Source: Saprospiraceae bacterium (GTDB lineage: Bacteria > Bacteroidota > Bacteroidia > Chitinophagales > Saprospiraceae). Taken from it: a stretch of DNA of 64,000 nt. This document shows, in pieces, positions 1 through 9,633 of this stretch. The notes beneath the pieces are model-generated. The model was not told the DNA's origin. It was given only the letters and a program-made list of their open reading frames with translations, and made no database searches. Both the position numbers and the translations under genes were made by a program. The stretch covers positions 272,904-336,903 of the forward strand of contig JADJVK010000001.1 of the NCBI GenBank assembly GCA_016710625.1. Reading direction: 5' to 3'. Positions within the stretch are counted from its first letter, which is position 1; the number at the start of each line of letters is the position of its first letter.

Positions 1-36
1 TTTATCACAATTGCCAATTTATTAAGTATGAATGAT

Positions 37-44
37 TACATTTG
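37..44 (+). promoter_or_regulatory. Promoter -7 element (TACATTTG) of the permease gene
   Basis: The octamer matches the Bacteroidota sigma-A -7 consensus TAnnTTTG. It lies 18 bases before the ATG at 62, inside what would be coding sequence if the ATG at 32 were used. It therefore argues for the start at 62. No well-spaced -33 TTG is evident. Confidence 0.5.
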
Positions 45-61
45 TATTTAATCAGAAATTT

Positions 62-1477
62 ATGAAAAAAAATCAAGGTACTTTAGTTCAAAGTTTATCG
101 CTATCAGCTGCAATTATTTTAGTGATTAGTTCTGTGATTGGCTCTGGTGTTTACAAAAAAGTGGCACCAATGACTGGAGAATTAATGTCCCCAAAGTTGG
201 TATTACTAGCATGGCTGTTAGCTGGAGTAATTAGTCTTTTTGGTGCTTTGAGCAATGCAGAAATTGCTGGTATGATGGCAAATAGTGGTGGTGAATATTT
301 CTATTTCAAAAAGATATATGGCAAATTTATCGCATTTATTTATGGGTGGAGTACTTTTATAACGATTAAAACGGCTTCTGTGGCTAGCATTGCCTATGTT
401 TTTGCACATAGTTTTAATGCTTTAATAAAATTACCCAGTTTTGATACGGCAACGGAACAAATTACTTTTTTGGGTATATTCAAACCTTTCGAAGATTTTG
501 GGGTGAAAATGGTCTCAATTATTTTAATTATCATTTTGACTTTTATCAATACAAGAGGATTGAAAAATGGGGCACTGTTGAGTAGCTGGATTACCAAATT
601 AGTGATCATGGGTTTGGCAACTATCGTGATTACTGGGCTAATTTTTGGAAAAGGTAGCTTTTCGAATATTACAACGAATGCAACCAGCTATGTCGATAAT
701 GGTTGGGGAAATTTTGATTTCATAAAAGCTTTATTTGCTGCTATGTTGGCTGCATTTTGGGCTTATGAAGGATGGAACACCGTTGGTTTTATCGGCGCCG
801 AAATCAAAAATCCTAACAAAAATCTCCCAATAGCTTTATTTACTGGCATGATGGTTATTATTGTAACATATTTATTGGTCAATTTTACTTATTTGTATAT
901 TCTTCCAGCCGATGAGCTCATCAATGTTAGCAAAACTGGAAACCAAATTGCAGCAGTTGCAGTTATTGGGCATTTTGCTGGAGCAATTGGCATTACCCTC
1001 TTATCCATTATCATTCTGATTACTACTTTGGGATGCACCAATAGTACCATCATTATGCCTCCAAGAATCTATAATGCTATGGCTTTGGATGGGTTATTTT
1101 TCAAGAGAGCAGCGAATATTCATCCAACCTATAATACACCCAATGATGCTTTGTGGATGCAATGTATCTGGGCTATTATGTTGGTGCTTTCGGGCAGTTT
1201 CGACCAATTGACGGATATGCTCATTTTTGCAGCTTTCTTCTTTTATGGCATCACGGCTTTAGGCGTTTTTATTTTAAGAAAAAGAGAGCCAAATACTCCA
1301 CGACCTTACAAAGTATGGGGTTACCCAATCATTCCGGCATTGTTTATCGTATTTTGTGTTGCATTGATTATAATTACAATTATCGGAAAACCAAGAGAGG
1401 CTGGATTAGGATTGGTGTTAATGATGTCAGGAATACCTTTTTATTGGTATTGGAATAAAAAAGAAAAGGTTGCTTAA
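62..1477 (+). CDS. APC-family amino acid permease
   Basis: Predicted inner-membrane amino acid transporter or antiporter of the APC superfamily, 471 residues with about 12 hydrophobic segments. The N-terminus carries the unwound first-helix motif GSGVY at about residues 26-30. Around residue 230 there is the family signature EGWNT followed by GAEIKNPNKNLP. An in-frame ATG exists ten codons upstream at 32, but the -7 promoter box at 37-44 sits inside that extension, so the start at 62 (MKKNQG) is preferred. The C-terminal segment RPYKVWGYP is typical of the L-type/cationic amino acid subgroup. The substrate cannot be read from the sequence. The gene stands alone and faces the OmpA gene tail to tail. 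Confidence 0.85.
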   Translation: MKKNQGTLVQSLSLSAAIILVISSVIGSGVYKKVAPMTGELMSPKLVLLAWLLAGVISLFGALSNAEIAGMMANSGGEYFYFKKIYGKFIAFIYGWSTFITIKTASVASIAYVFAHSFNALIKLPSFDTATEQITFLGIFKPFEDFGVKMVSIILIIILTFINTRGLKNGALLSSWITKLVIMGLATIVITGLIFGKGSFSNITTNATSYVDNGWGNFDFIKALFAAMLAAFWAYEGWNTVGFIGAEIKNPNKNLPIALFTGMMVIIVTYLLVNFTYLYILPADELINVSKTGNQIAAVAVIGHFAGAIGITLLSIIILITTLGCTNSTIIMPPRIYNAMALDGLFFKRAANIHPTYNTPNDALWMQCIWAIMLVLSGSFDQLTDMLIFAAFFFYGITALGVFILRKREPNTPRPYKVWGYPIIPALFIVFCVALIIITIIGKPREAGLGLVLMMSGIPFYWYWNKKEKVA

Positions 1478-1512
1478 AATAAAAAGCCTTCCAAGAACTA
1501 TTCTTGGAAGGC
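1477..1512 (-). terminator. Intrinsic terminator between convergent genes
   Basis: A perfect 12-bp stem (1486-1497 with 1501-1512) encloses a three-base loop. On the minus strand the stem is followed by a T-rich tract (AAAATAAAAA on plus at 1477-1485), so it suits the minus-strand OmpA gene best. It may also help stop the permease transcript. Confidence 0.8.
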
Positions 1513-1560
1513 AAAAGATGTTATAAGCTTTATAAACTATTATAGTGGTAGTTTCGAATA

Positions 1561-2931
1561 TTATTTCTTTGTAACTCTTACATCAATACGTCTGTTTTGA
1601 GCTCTACACTCAGGAGTATCATTTGCTGGGCAAATTGGATGCTCTTGACCATATCCTTCAGCAGTTAATCTTTTTGCAGCTACACCTAATTTTACTAATT
1701 CAGCCATTGCTGTGTTTGCTCTTGCAGCAGATAATTTCAAATTAGACTCAGCTTTTCCTGTATTATCAGTATATCCACCTAGTCTTAATTCAACTTCAGG
1801 ATAAGCTTTCATGATTGCAGCAATATTTTTAACTTGAGCTTGAGATTCTGCTTTTAAAGAAGATTTTCCAGTCTCAAAATATAATCTGTCTAATGAGAAC
1901 CAAGTTGTTTTGTCAACTGCTTTAGTTTTGTCATTGATGAAAGTAACCAATCTGTTTTCAACAGAATTTTCACCAACTTCTAATGCAGCACCACCAGGTA
2001 ATGACAATTTGATCATTTTACCTAAATCAGTAACCCAGTCACCAGCAGCATTCACAGATCCTTTCACTGCATTCACAGCAGCATTAGTTGCATCAGCAGC
2101 TTTGCTAGCTAATGAATCAGCACCAGCTACAACTGTTTTAGAAGCATCAGAAACTGCTTCTTTTGTTTTATTTACAGCATCAACAACTGCTTCTTTTTCA
2201 TTACATCCTCTCATAGCAAAGAATAATCCAGCCAATGCTAATGGTAATAATAACCACCACCAGTTGAATCCACCGCCATTGTTATTTTCTTCTTCAACTA
2301 CTTTTCTAGCAGTTGTGCTAGCAGATGTAGTACTTGAAGTAACATTACTTTTTACAGAGTCAACGATATTTCCAAGGCTACCTAAACCTAATAAACTAGT
2401 CAATCCACTAGCAATTCCGCTAGGCATTGCACTTTGAATGTTAGCTGCTTGACCACCTAATAAACTCATTAAGCCAGAAACACCTAATCCATCACTTTTT
2501 ACTTTCTTACCAATCAATCCTAAAAGTATTGGCGCTGCCATACTTAATAAAGAGGAAGAAGAACTTTGTTTTACACCAGCAAAGTTTGAGATTAAATCAA
2601 TTACTCCACCAACTTTATCACCTAATAATGACTTAACTACTGATCCACCAGTACTCAACAAACTGTTTGTTTGGTCGCCACCAGTTAATAAACCAGAAAC
2701 GTTATCAAGTATTCCACCATCATGGTTTCCTAATCTCAATAAATCCATAATTCCAGAAGCTCCGTCTGTAGTAGAAGCTTTTTGTGTAACAGTTCCTAAA
2801 ATTGTAGGAATAATAGCAGATAATGCAGATGAAGTACCAGATTCGCTTTCTCCTAAAAATCCGCTTGCAGCTTTCACTACATCTCCATTTGCTAAATAAT
2901 TTTTCGCTAAATCCAAAAGATTGAATGACAT
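1561..2931 (-). CDS. DUF937 domain / OmpA family envelope protein
   Basis: A 456-residue fusion. Residues 1-200 are a Gly/Ser/Leu-rich DUF937-type region with repeated L-x-S-LL-G motifs. A single hydrophobic segment preceded by WWW lies at about 225-243. The C-terminal 120 residues form an OmpA-like peptidoglycan-binding domain, with TDNTG, LSAARA and NRRIDVRV in the usual order. The likely role is anchoring of a cell-envelope structure to peptidoglycan. There is no classical signal peptide; the central membrane segment probably inserts the protein. A -7 box (3012-3019) lies about 80 bases upstream. This domain combination occurs in other Bacteroidota, but the function of the DUF937 part is unknown. 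Confidence 0.8.
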   Translation of the reverse strand: MSFNLLDLAKNYLANGDVVKAASGFLGESESGTSSALSAIIPTILGTVTQKASTTDGASGIMDLLRLGNHDGGILDNVSGLLTGGDQTNSLLSTGGSVVKSLLGDKVGGVIDLISNFAGVKQSSSSSLLSMAAPILLGLIGKKVKSDGLGVSGLMSLLGGQAANIQSAMPSGIASGLTSLLGLGSLGNIVDSVKSNVTSSTTSASTTARKVVEEENNNGGGFNWWWLLLPLALAGLFFAMRGCNEKEAVVDAVNKTKEAVSDASKTVVAGADSLASKAADATNAAVNAVKGSVNAAGDWVTDLGKMIKLSLPGGAALEVGENSVENRLVTFINDKTKAVDKTTWFSLDRLYFETGKSSLKAESQAQVKNIAAIMKAYPEVELRLGGYTDNTGKAESNLKLSAARANTAMAELVKLGVAAKRLTAEGYGQEHPICPANDTPECRAQNRRIDVRVTKK

Positions 2932-3011
2932 AATTCAATTAAATTTAAATTGATGAATAGATTTGATTTGTTATTTTTTCGAATTATACACCTATCTGAC
3001 GAATAATATTT

Positions 3012-3019
3012 CAAAGGTA
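3012..3019 (-). promoter_or_regulatory. Promoter -7 element for the DUF937-OmpA gene
   Basis: The minus strand reads TACCTTTG, matching TAnnTTTG, about 80 bases upstream of the OmpA-family start codon. No clear -33 TTG was found, so support is limited to the -7 box. Confidence 0.4.
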
Positions 3020-3120
3020 ACAAAAAATTATATTTTTTTTATTTCGATTTTCATTTAATAAAATTTGTTATACATCCATTCTTTTTGTCGAAATAAAATT
3101 AACATTTGTCGATAATGCAT

Positions 3121-3164
3121 ATAGAACTATGTAAAAAATGGTATTCTGTATTGCATAGTACTAT
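3121..3164 (+). promoter_or_regulatory. Paired palindromic sites, candidate PadR operator
   Basis: ATAGAACTAT (3121-3130) and ATAGTACTAT (3155-3164) share the pattern ATAGwACTAT; the second is a perfect palindrome. They are 34 bases apart, about three helical turns. The second lies between the -33 and -7 boxes of the padR promoter. PadR repressors commonly regulate their own gene, so autoregulation is the inferred role. Confidence 0.45.
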
Positions 3165-3181
3165 ATTTAATTGTATATTTG
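3151..3181 (+). promoter_or_regulatory. Promoter of the padR-pspC operon
   Basis: A -33 TTG at 3151-3153 and a -7 TATATTTG at 3174-3181 are separated by 20 bases, the expected Bacteroidota spacing. The start codon of padR follows 35 bases downstream. Confidence 0.6.
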
Positions 3182-3216
3182 TATTTATTATTTAATTATT
3201 AATTATAATCGAGGCG

Positions 3217-3555
3217 ATGAAGTTAGAAAATGCTCAGGCACAAATGCGGAAAGGTGTTCTCGAATTATGTATTTTATCTATCATAGCAGAAAAAGAATCC
3301 TATCCTTCGGATATTATTGAAAAACTAAAAGCTGCAGAATTGATAGTGGTGGAAGGAACCTTATATCCGCTATTAACTCGGCTAAAGGATGCTGGGTTAT
3401 TGGATTATCGATGGGAGGAATCGAGATCTGGTCCACCAAGAAAGTACTATTTTTTGACAACAAACGGAACTGAATTTTTAAAAGGATTGCATTCTAGTTG
3501 GCTTCAATTGGTAAATGCAGTTCAACAAACAACTTTAAATTTAAGTCAGATATGA
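3217..3555 (+). CDS. PadR family transcriptional regulator
   Basis: A 112-residue winged-helix DNA-binding protein of the small PadR subgroup. The order is typical: helix LELCILSIIAEKESYPSDI, recognition region EGTLYPLLTRLKDAGLL at about residues 47-63, and the wing SRSGPPRKYYFLT at 70-82. It ends with a short C-terminal helix for dimerisation. The stop overlaps the start of the PspC gene by four bases (ATGA), so the two are translationally coupled. In Bacteroidota, PadR regulators paired with PspC membrane proteins are common and presumably control an envelope-stress module. A palindromic pair in the promoter may be its own operator. Confidence 0.88.
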   Translation: MKLENAQAQMRKGVLELCILSIIAEKESYPSDIIEKLKAAELIVVEGTLYPLLTRLKDAGLLDYRWEESRSGPPRKYYFLTTNGTEFLKGLHSSWLQLVNAVQQTTLNLSQI

Positions 3556-5701
3556 ATAAAGTGGTAAACATTAATCTAGGTGGAGTTCAATTCACAATGG
3601 ATGATATAGCTTATGATCGTTTGAGTCAATACCTGTTGACTTTGAAAAAACATTTCAGTGCATCAGAGGGTTGCGATGAAATCATGGCTGACATTGAAGC
3701 TCGATTAGCGGAGCTTTTTCAAGAACACCTTTCTGGCAGAACAATAGTGACTGTGAAAGACGTGGAAGCATCAATCAATATCATGGGCAAACCAGAAGAT
3801 TTTGGTGCTGAAACGATAGAGGATAATACCACCAAACAGAAATCCGGAACAAGTGGTACAACTTTCAAGACCGGGAAAAAACTATATAGAGACGATAGTA
3901 ATAAGGTGATAGGAGGTGTTTGTTATGGAATTGCTGCCTATTTTGGGATTGAAGATCCGCTTTGGGTGAGGCTTGCATTTTTAGCTTTTTCATTCACTGG
4001 TTTCGCCATTCCATTATATATTATATTGATGATTATTTTACCCAAAGCAGAAACCTCGGCTGATTACCTAGCTATGAAAGGAGAACCGATTAATGTTTCG
4101 AATATTGCAAAAACAATAGAAACTGAAATAGAAAGGTTATCCAATAAAATTTCTGGTTTTGATAAATCTCCAGAGGACAAAAAAAAAGCTTTCAGTGGTA
4201 ATCAAACTCGACAAGCTATAGAGAACGGTATGAGTGCCGTTGGAGAAGCTATACAGTATGCGATTCATTTCTTTGGCAAGATATTCAGACCCTTTGTTTT
4301 TCTTATTGGCATACTATTAACTATTGTGCTTTGTTTGATTTGGTTTGCCTTGTTTTATGGGTTTTGGAATAGTGGACCAATTTTCAATAGTATTTTCGAT
4401 TCAAGAGGTTATTCCATTTTAGGCTTGTTTAATGGTTTTGTATTGGTAGGGATTCCATTAATTAGCTTAATTCTTGTTGTGTTTCAATCTGTAAGAAAGT
4501 ATAAAATAAAGCCATATGTATGGGCAAGTATGTGGTCGTTTTGGTCTATTAATCTTATCAGTGGTATATTTTTAGGCACATCAGTAGGAAATTCATTTTC
4601 TACCTTTTATGATACAAGGCAGACATCCAGTTTCACTAGCTCTGATACAATGTATATAAATACTGAAGATTTGGTTAATGGGATGGATATCAACATGTTT
4701 GGATTGAGGTAAATAAAAATTCTGGGAAGTTGGTTTCAGATAATGTTTTGCTTAATATTGAAAAATCTGATGGTAACTCATTTGAATTGATTCAAGCTAA
4801 AGGAGCTAATGGAAGTTCTGAGGAGGAGGCAAATACGGCTTCTAAAACTATTCAATGGAATTATAAACTTTCGAACAACAAATTAACTTTACCTTCAAGT
4901 TTTATACTTCCAGAAGGGCAAAAATTTAGAAATCAAAAAGTGCTTTTAACACTTAAAGTACCAGTTGGTAAATATGTTTACTTAGGTAACACTTATGGCG
5001 TCTTGAGAGATTTTGAATTGGATGAAGACAAAGACTATCCAAATGAATATGAAGATAACCTTTGGCAAATGACCAATTCAGGTCTTATTTGTCCAAGCTA
5101 CCCTTAAAAAAATAACTATGAATTTCAATTGATATATCTGGTTTTACTAAATACAAATCGATGGTGATGTAGAAGTAGTTTTATCTCAAGGCAATCATTT
5201 TCTATAAAAGCAATCGGTAATAAAGAATCCATTGAAAAAGACCTAAATGTGGTGAATACCAATAACTTACTAATGGTTTCTTCTAAAAATGATGAGGATA
5301 AAAAAGTAAAAATCGAAATCACAATGCCGTCTTTAGAAAAATTGGATTTGGAAAAAGTTCGTTCTGTAGAAATAAAAGGTTTTACACAAAAAGATATGAA
5401 AATTGTCGCAAGTAATGGAGATTTTGATATAGATGCGAATATTGAAGTTGAAAATCTTATTTTAGATATCGAAGAAGCCAACTTTAAACTAAAAGGTTCA
5501 GGTAATAATTTGGAAATATTAATTGATAATAATGGCTCTATTGATGCAAAAAATTATTCGGTCAAATCCGCTGTAATTGATAATAAAGATAATAGCGAAA
5601 TCAATGTGAATGTATCCGATAATTTAGAAATCAAAGGAAATGATGACCAAATTAATGTGAAAGGTTCTCCAAACATCAAGAAAAAGAAACAAGAAGAATA
5701 A
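3552..5701 (+). pseudogene. PspC domain membrane protein with C-terminal GIN (DUF2807-like) part, broken by several frameshifts
   Basis: The first frame (3552-4712) encodes an N-terminal helical segment, a PspC domain at about residues 110-175 (LYRDDSNKVIGGVCYGIAAYFG) and further membrane helices. The frame then closes at 4710. Homologous coding continues as 4730-5107 (ending W-x-MT-x-SGLICPSYP) and, after further changes near 5105-5200, as 5249-5701 (repetitive beta-rich GIN-like tail). The reading IDISGFTKYK, then IDGDVEVVLSQGN, then SIKAIGNKE spans three different frames. Single missing bases near 4709, 5127, 5157 and 5196 would restore most of the tail. The TAA at 5105 needs one further change. 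Five lesions in 600 bases suggest decay or a poorly resolved stretch. If intact it would be an inner-membrane stress protein regulated by the coupled PadR gene. Confidence 0.75.
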
Positions 5702-5726
5702 AGTTTAGAACAATGTTTGATATTAG

Positions 5727-5760
5727 CCCATCCATTTAAGAAAAAGTGGATGGGTTTTTT
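5727..5760 (+). terminator. Intrinsic terminator of the padR-pspC operon
   Basis: An 8-bp stem CCCATCCA/TGGATGGG (5727-5734 with 5747-5754) is followed by at least six T. It sits 26 bases after the last stop of the PspC-like gene. Confidence 0.8.
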
Positions 5761-5780
5761 ATTTTAATCAACTTATTCAT

Positions 5781-5788
5781 TATATTTG
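5781..5788 (+). promoter_or_regulatory. Promoter -7 element (TATATTTG) of the epimerase gene
   Basis: A match to TAnnTTTG 18 bases before the ATG at 5807, just after a terminator, so a new transcription unit is expected to begin here. The -33 region is T-rich without a clear TTG. Confidence 0.45.
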
Positions 5789-5806
5789 ATTTGAAATTAG
5801 TTCAAA

Positions 5807-6739
5807 ATGAATAAATATAACGTTGAAAATCTAGCGGATAATCTAACCAAACACACCCTTTCTTTTGGTGCTTCATCTATTGAAATCATTCCTGAGAAAG
5901 GTGCTTTGTTGAATTCATTAATAATTAATCATCAACAACTTTTAGATCATTACAATCAAATTGAAGAATTACAAACTTTAGATTGGGCGAAGAGTGCTTT
6001 GCTATTCCCTTTTCCAAATAGATTGAAGGATGGAAAATATTCTTGGGAAAATGTTCCTTATCAATTCCCAATAAATTTACCACCGAATGCGATTCATGGA
6101 TTTGGTTTATTTGAGCCATTTACAGTGATTGATACTGAATTTAATTCCTATTTTTCCAAAATTTCCTTATCTTACATTTATAATAAAAAATATAGTTTCT
6201 ACCCCTTTAAATTTGAAGTAACGATTAGTTATATCTTATTTGAAAATAGCTTGAAAGTCAATTACTTTGCAAAAAACATGGACAATCACCCCATTCCAAT
6301 GGGGCTAGGTTGGCATCCATACTTTTCAATTGGTGGAAACGTGGCAGAATGGTATCTACGGATGCCTCCGACAAAAAAAATAGAAGTGGATGAAAATATG
6401 ATTCCAACAGGAAAAACAGCCAAATTTTCGGCTTTTGAAAAGGAGAAAAAAATAGAAAATACCGAATTAGATACTTGTTTTAAAGTGGAAGAAAAAGAAA
6501 ACTTCGAAATGGAAATTAGGAATGACAAGGGTATTTTGAAATACTGGCAATCCGTTGGAAATAAAAAATTCAATCTTGTTCAATTATTTATTCCACCAAA
6601 AAGATCCTGTATCGCTATTGAGCCAATGACTTGTGGAATAGATGCTTTCAATCAAGATAAAAACATGGTTTCATTAGGAGTAGGTGAAGTTTTAGGTGGA
6701 AGTTTTGGTGTGGAATGGATGGAAATTAAGCTAAATTAA
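5807..6739 (+). CDS. Aldose 1-epimerase family protein
   Basis: A 310-residue cytoplasmic protein of the galactose mutarotase (GalM-like) superfamily, which interconverts sugar anomers. Key positions are visible: LFPFPNRLKDGKY at about residues 65-77, NAIHGFG with the first conserved His at about 97, and GLGWHPYFSIGG with the second His at about 167. The C-terminal RSCIAIEPMTCG contains the conserved Glu of the family. The divergence from classical GalM suggests either a mutarotase for another sugar or a glucose-6-phosphate epimerase-like enzyme; the substrate is unknown. A glycosyltransferase gene follows after a single base, so the two form an operon and may act in the same glycan pathway. 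Confidence 0.8.
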   Translation: MNKYNVENLADNLTKHTLSFGASSIEIIPEKGALLNSLIINHQQLLDHYNQIEELQTLDWAKSALLFPFPNRLKDGKYSWENVPYQFPINLPPNAIHGFGLFEPFTVIDTEFNSYFSKISLSYIYNKKYSFYPFKFEVTISYILFENSLKVNYFAKNMDNHPIPMGLGWHPYFSIGGNVAEWYLRMPPTKKIEVDENMIPTGKTAKFSAFEKEKKIENTELDTCFKVEEKENFEMEIRNDKGILKYWQSVGNKKFNLVQLFIPPKRSCIAIEPMTCGIDAFNQDKNMVSLGVGEVLGGSFGVEWMEIKLN

Positions 6740-6740
6740 A

Positions 6741-7529
6741 ATGACAAAAACAACTGTAATTATCGCTTTTTATAAAAGATTAGATTTTCTAAAACTCATT
6801 TTAGAGGGTCTCCAACAGCAAACTTTCAAAGATTTTGAAGTGGTGATTGCAGAGGATAATGATGCACCTGAAACTAAAAATTTTATTGAAAATAACAAAA
6901 ATAATTATTCCTTCCCTTTGTTTCATGTTTGTCAAGAAGATAACGGATTTAGAAAAAATAAAATATTGAATGCTGCTGTGAAAAAAGCATCTACCGAAAA
7001 ATTGATTTTTTTAGATGGAGATTGCATTCCGCATCCAAAATTAGTTTATTCGTACAGTCAATTAATTCAAAAAGGGCGTTTTTACTATGCAAGAAGGGTG
7101 ATGCTTAGCGAAAAATTTACACAAAACATCATTGAAAAAGCCCAGCTTTCTTTTAACTTTTTTGAACTTATGTACCATAAATGTAAAAAATTGAGAGATG
7201 CATTATATTTACCTTTTGTATTGCCTGTTTTGAAAGAAGATCGAGACATTTGGGGATGCAATTGGGGAGTGAGCAAGTCAGATTTATTGGCAATAAATGG
7301 CTTTGATGAAGATTATGAAACTGCTGGATATGGTGAAGATATAGATGTAACTTGGCGTTTGAGAGCAACTGGTGTTCGCCTTTATGCTATTCGTCAGAAA
7401 GCTATTGTTTATCATCTTTTTCATACAGAAAATTATAACCAAATTGCTTTAAATAAAAGTAAGTCCATTTTTGATGAAAAAATTTCCGCAGGAAATCCAG
7501 TTTGTAAAAATGGTTTATCTAAGTTTTAA
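6741..7529 (+). CDS. Family 2 glycosyltransferase
   Basis: A 262-residue GT-A fold enzyme without membrane segments. The N-terminus VIIAFYKRLDFLKLILEGL and EDNDAP at about residues 40-45 form the nucleotide-sugar pocket. The metal-binding DxD motif is in IFLDGDCIP at about 92-100. The acceptor-side motif CNWGVSKSDLLAINGFDEDY and GYGEDIDVTWRL near 175-208 resemble the C-terminal galactosyltransferase-like part of bacterial GT2 enzymes. It probably transfers a sugar to a cell-surface glycan or lipid. It starts one base after the epimerase stop. Donor and acceptor cannot be assigned. Confidence 0.85.
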   Translation: MTKTTVIIAFYKRLDFLKLILEGLQQQTFKDFEVVIAEDNDAPETKNFIENNKNNYSFPLFHVCQEDNGFRKNKILNAAVKKASTEKLIFLDGDCIPHPKLVYSYSQLIQKGRFYYARRVMLSEKFTQNIIEKAQLSFNFFELMYHKCKKLRDALYLPFVLPVLKEDRDIWGCNWGVSKSDLLAINGFDEDYETAGYGEDIDVTWRLRATGVRLYAIRQKAIVYHLFHTENYNQIALNKSKSIFDEKISAGNPVCKNGLSKF

Positions 7530-7755
7530 GCTAAAAAAAATTATTCTTTGGGTTTTGAATATATAATTACACAAATTAAAAACATTAAATACTGTATATC
7601 AACTTTTTAGAATATTAATTTCTTTGAATAAAATGTACAATAAAGCATAATTGTACTGTTTTAATCGCTTATTAATCAATAATATTGTATATTGAATTAA
7701 AAAAGCTTTTAGAGAGCCGAAGAAATTCATATTTTTTAACAAAAAAACAAAAGAT

Positions 7756-9372
7756 ATGATTGTTAAAAATCTTACTTCAAAAGTATTAAAGTCAATCTTC
7801 TTCCTAGCAATTTTTTCGCTATGGACTGTGGTTTTGATGGCACAATGTAATCTAACAGGAACAGTAGTTCCTGCTGGAAAAGGTGGATGTGATGTTTGGA
7901 TAAAACTAGAAGATGAGACTTTATTACAGCCTGTCAATAGACTTGACAAACTTAGAGAAAGTCAAGAAATTGAATTTTTCATATTCTTTGAATGTTCCAA
8001 TCACAGCCTGTACTGGTGCTACGGCGGTAAATATCAATTGTCTTAAAATTGTTAAAGAAGCAATCACCTGTAAAGCGAAATTCGAGGCAAACTACATTGG
8101 TGTTGACACTAACGGTCATGTTACAGTTAAGTTTAGCAATCAATCTTATGGTGAATATAAATATGTTGAACTGAATTTTGGAGATGGTGGATTTGTTACT
8201 GATTTTAGTGAAGATATCTATTATACTTATACAAAACCGGGACTATATGAAGCATGTTTGATTGTTTCAAGTGATGAATGTAGTTCGGAAACCTGTCAAC
8301 ATTTATTAGCTGGAAGCAATTCGCTTATTTGTACTACATCTGATTGTGTGTATCCGGGAGATGCCAATAAAGACGGCAGAGCCAATCTTTATGACTTATT
8401 AATGTTAGGTGTCGGAATAAAAAGACGGGTCCTGAAAGACCTAACTCAAGTACAGAATGGTCGCCCCAAGCTGCTCCAAATTGGTCCAATAACACTCCTA
8501 GTGGCATTAATTACAAACATTTTGATTGTGATGGAGATGGCAGTGTGTCAGATATAGATTTAGCAGCAATTAATACCAACTATACGCCTTGTATAAAGTC
8601 CAAAGCTCCAATTGTAAATGGTAGTCCTCATGTAAGATTGGTATTCGAAAAAGACTCTATTCAAATAGAAAGAGGTAGTGGTAAATTAGGGATAAATGCA
8701 AGATTAGAGGTGGTTGGCGATGTAAAAAACCAAATTCCTATTTATGGTATAGCTGTTTATTTAAGATATAATTCAAGTCAAGTTAATGATTTATTTGTTC
8801 AATATAATGATGCTTCGTTTTTAGGTGCTGAGGAGGATGTTTTGTGGTCCTATAAAGATTTAAGGAATAATAATCAACTAGACTTGGCAGCATCAAAAGT
8901 GGGTGGAAAAGGAGTAAAAGAAAGTGGTGCAATTGCTTTTGTTACTAGTATAGTTGATGCAGATATCATTATGAAAGCTAATCCTAGCGGCCATGGTCAA
9001 TTTGAAATAGAACTTGAAGGTGGAGTTGTGGTGGATGAAAACGGAAATGAATATCAAATTATAACTGACAAAAATAATTCTAAAGTAGTGTTGGTAGATG
9101 CTGAATTAACATCTGGCAATAAAGATATAAACAATGAGATTAAGATGCAGATGTTCCCGAATCCAGCTAGAGAAGAGGTGAAATTTGTTTTTCCAAATGC
9201 AAAAGCAAGTAAATTAGAGTTTTATAATGCTTTAGGTGGTAGAATTTCAACCATCAATTTAGCTGATGTACAAAATTTCTCATTCCCAGTTGTAAACTAT
9301 GCACCTGGAGTTTATGTTTGTAAATTCACTACAAATAAAGGGGTTGTAATCAGACATTTAGCAGTAAAATAA
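7756..9372 (+). pseudogene. Secreted T9SS cargo with PKD-like and dockerin-like regions, broken by two frameshifts
   Basis: The protein must be assembled from three frames. 7756-about 7950 holds a signal peptide ending VVLMAQ. About 7950-8420 holds an SLNVPITACTG segment, a PKD-like fold (VELNFGDGGF) and the calcium-loop motif GDANKDGRANLYDLL. About 8424-9372 begins TGPERPNSS, continues to a second loop DCDGDGSVSDIDLAAI and ends in a T9SS type A sorting domain (MFPNPAREEV, GVYVCKF, VVIRHLAVK). The second shift equals one missing A in the A-run at 8419-8423. The first lies between 7920 and 7970. The two calcium loops resemble dockerin type I repeats. The expected fate is the cell surface or medium via the type IX system. 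Whether the gene is dead or mis-sequenced is undecided. Confidence 0.75.
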
Positions 9373-9391
9373 TAAAGGTTCAATAATCATT

Positions 9392-9428
9392 AAAAGCCTA
9401 GGCAATCCAAATTGCCTAGGCTTTTTTA
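9392..9428 (+). terminator. Strong intrinsic terminator after the T9SS cargo gene
   Basis: A 15-bp perfect stem (9392-9406 with 9411-9425) with a CCAA loop and a T-run. It lies 20 bases after the stop codon at 9372. Confidence 0.85.
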
Positions 9429-9633
9429 TTTTATCATAAATGCTGTTGTTAAGTTATATTATTAAGGTTCTTTAATTTATCATTAAAAACGAAAGCTATC
9501 TTTGGTAATATTTCTAACTAAGAAACATTTATAAAAACCTTTATCGAGCCAGACTAAACTAATATTTAAAAAGTAAAATAACATCTTATCCTTTATTTTT
9601 GCCTCTACTTTCAATCAAACCAAAACTATTAAG

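Noticed and set aside
32..61. Longer N-terminus of the amino acid permease from ATG 32
   Set aside because: The -7 promoter box at 37-44 lies inside it and the family usually starts near the Lys-Lys stretch at 62.
1910..2437. A 175-codon open frame on the plus strand inside the OmpA-family gene
   Set aside because: It is a frame shadow of a Ser/Ala/Thr-rich gene on the other strand, with no promoter and no domain.
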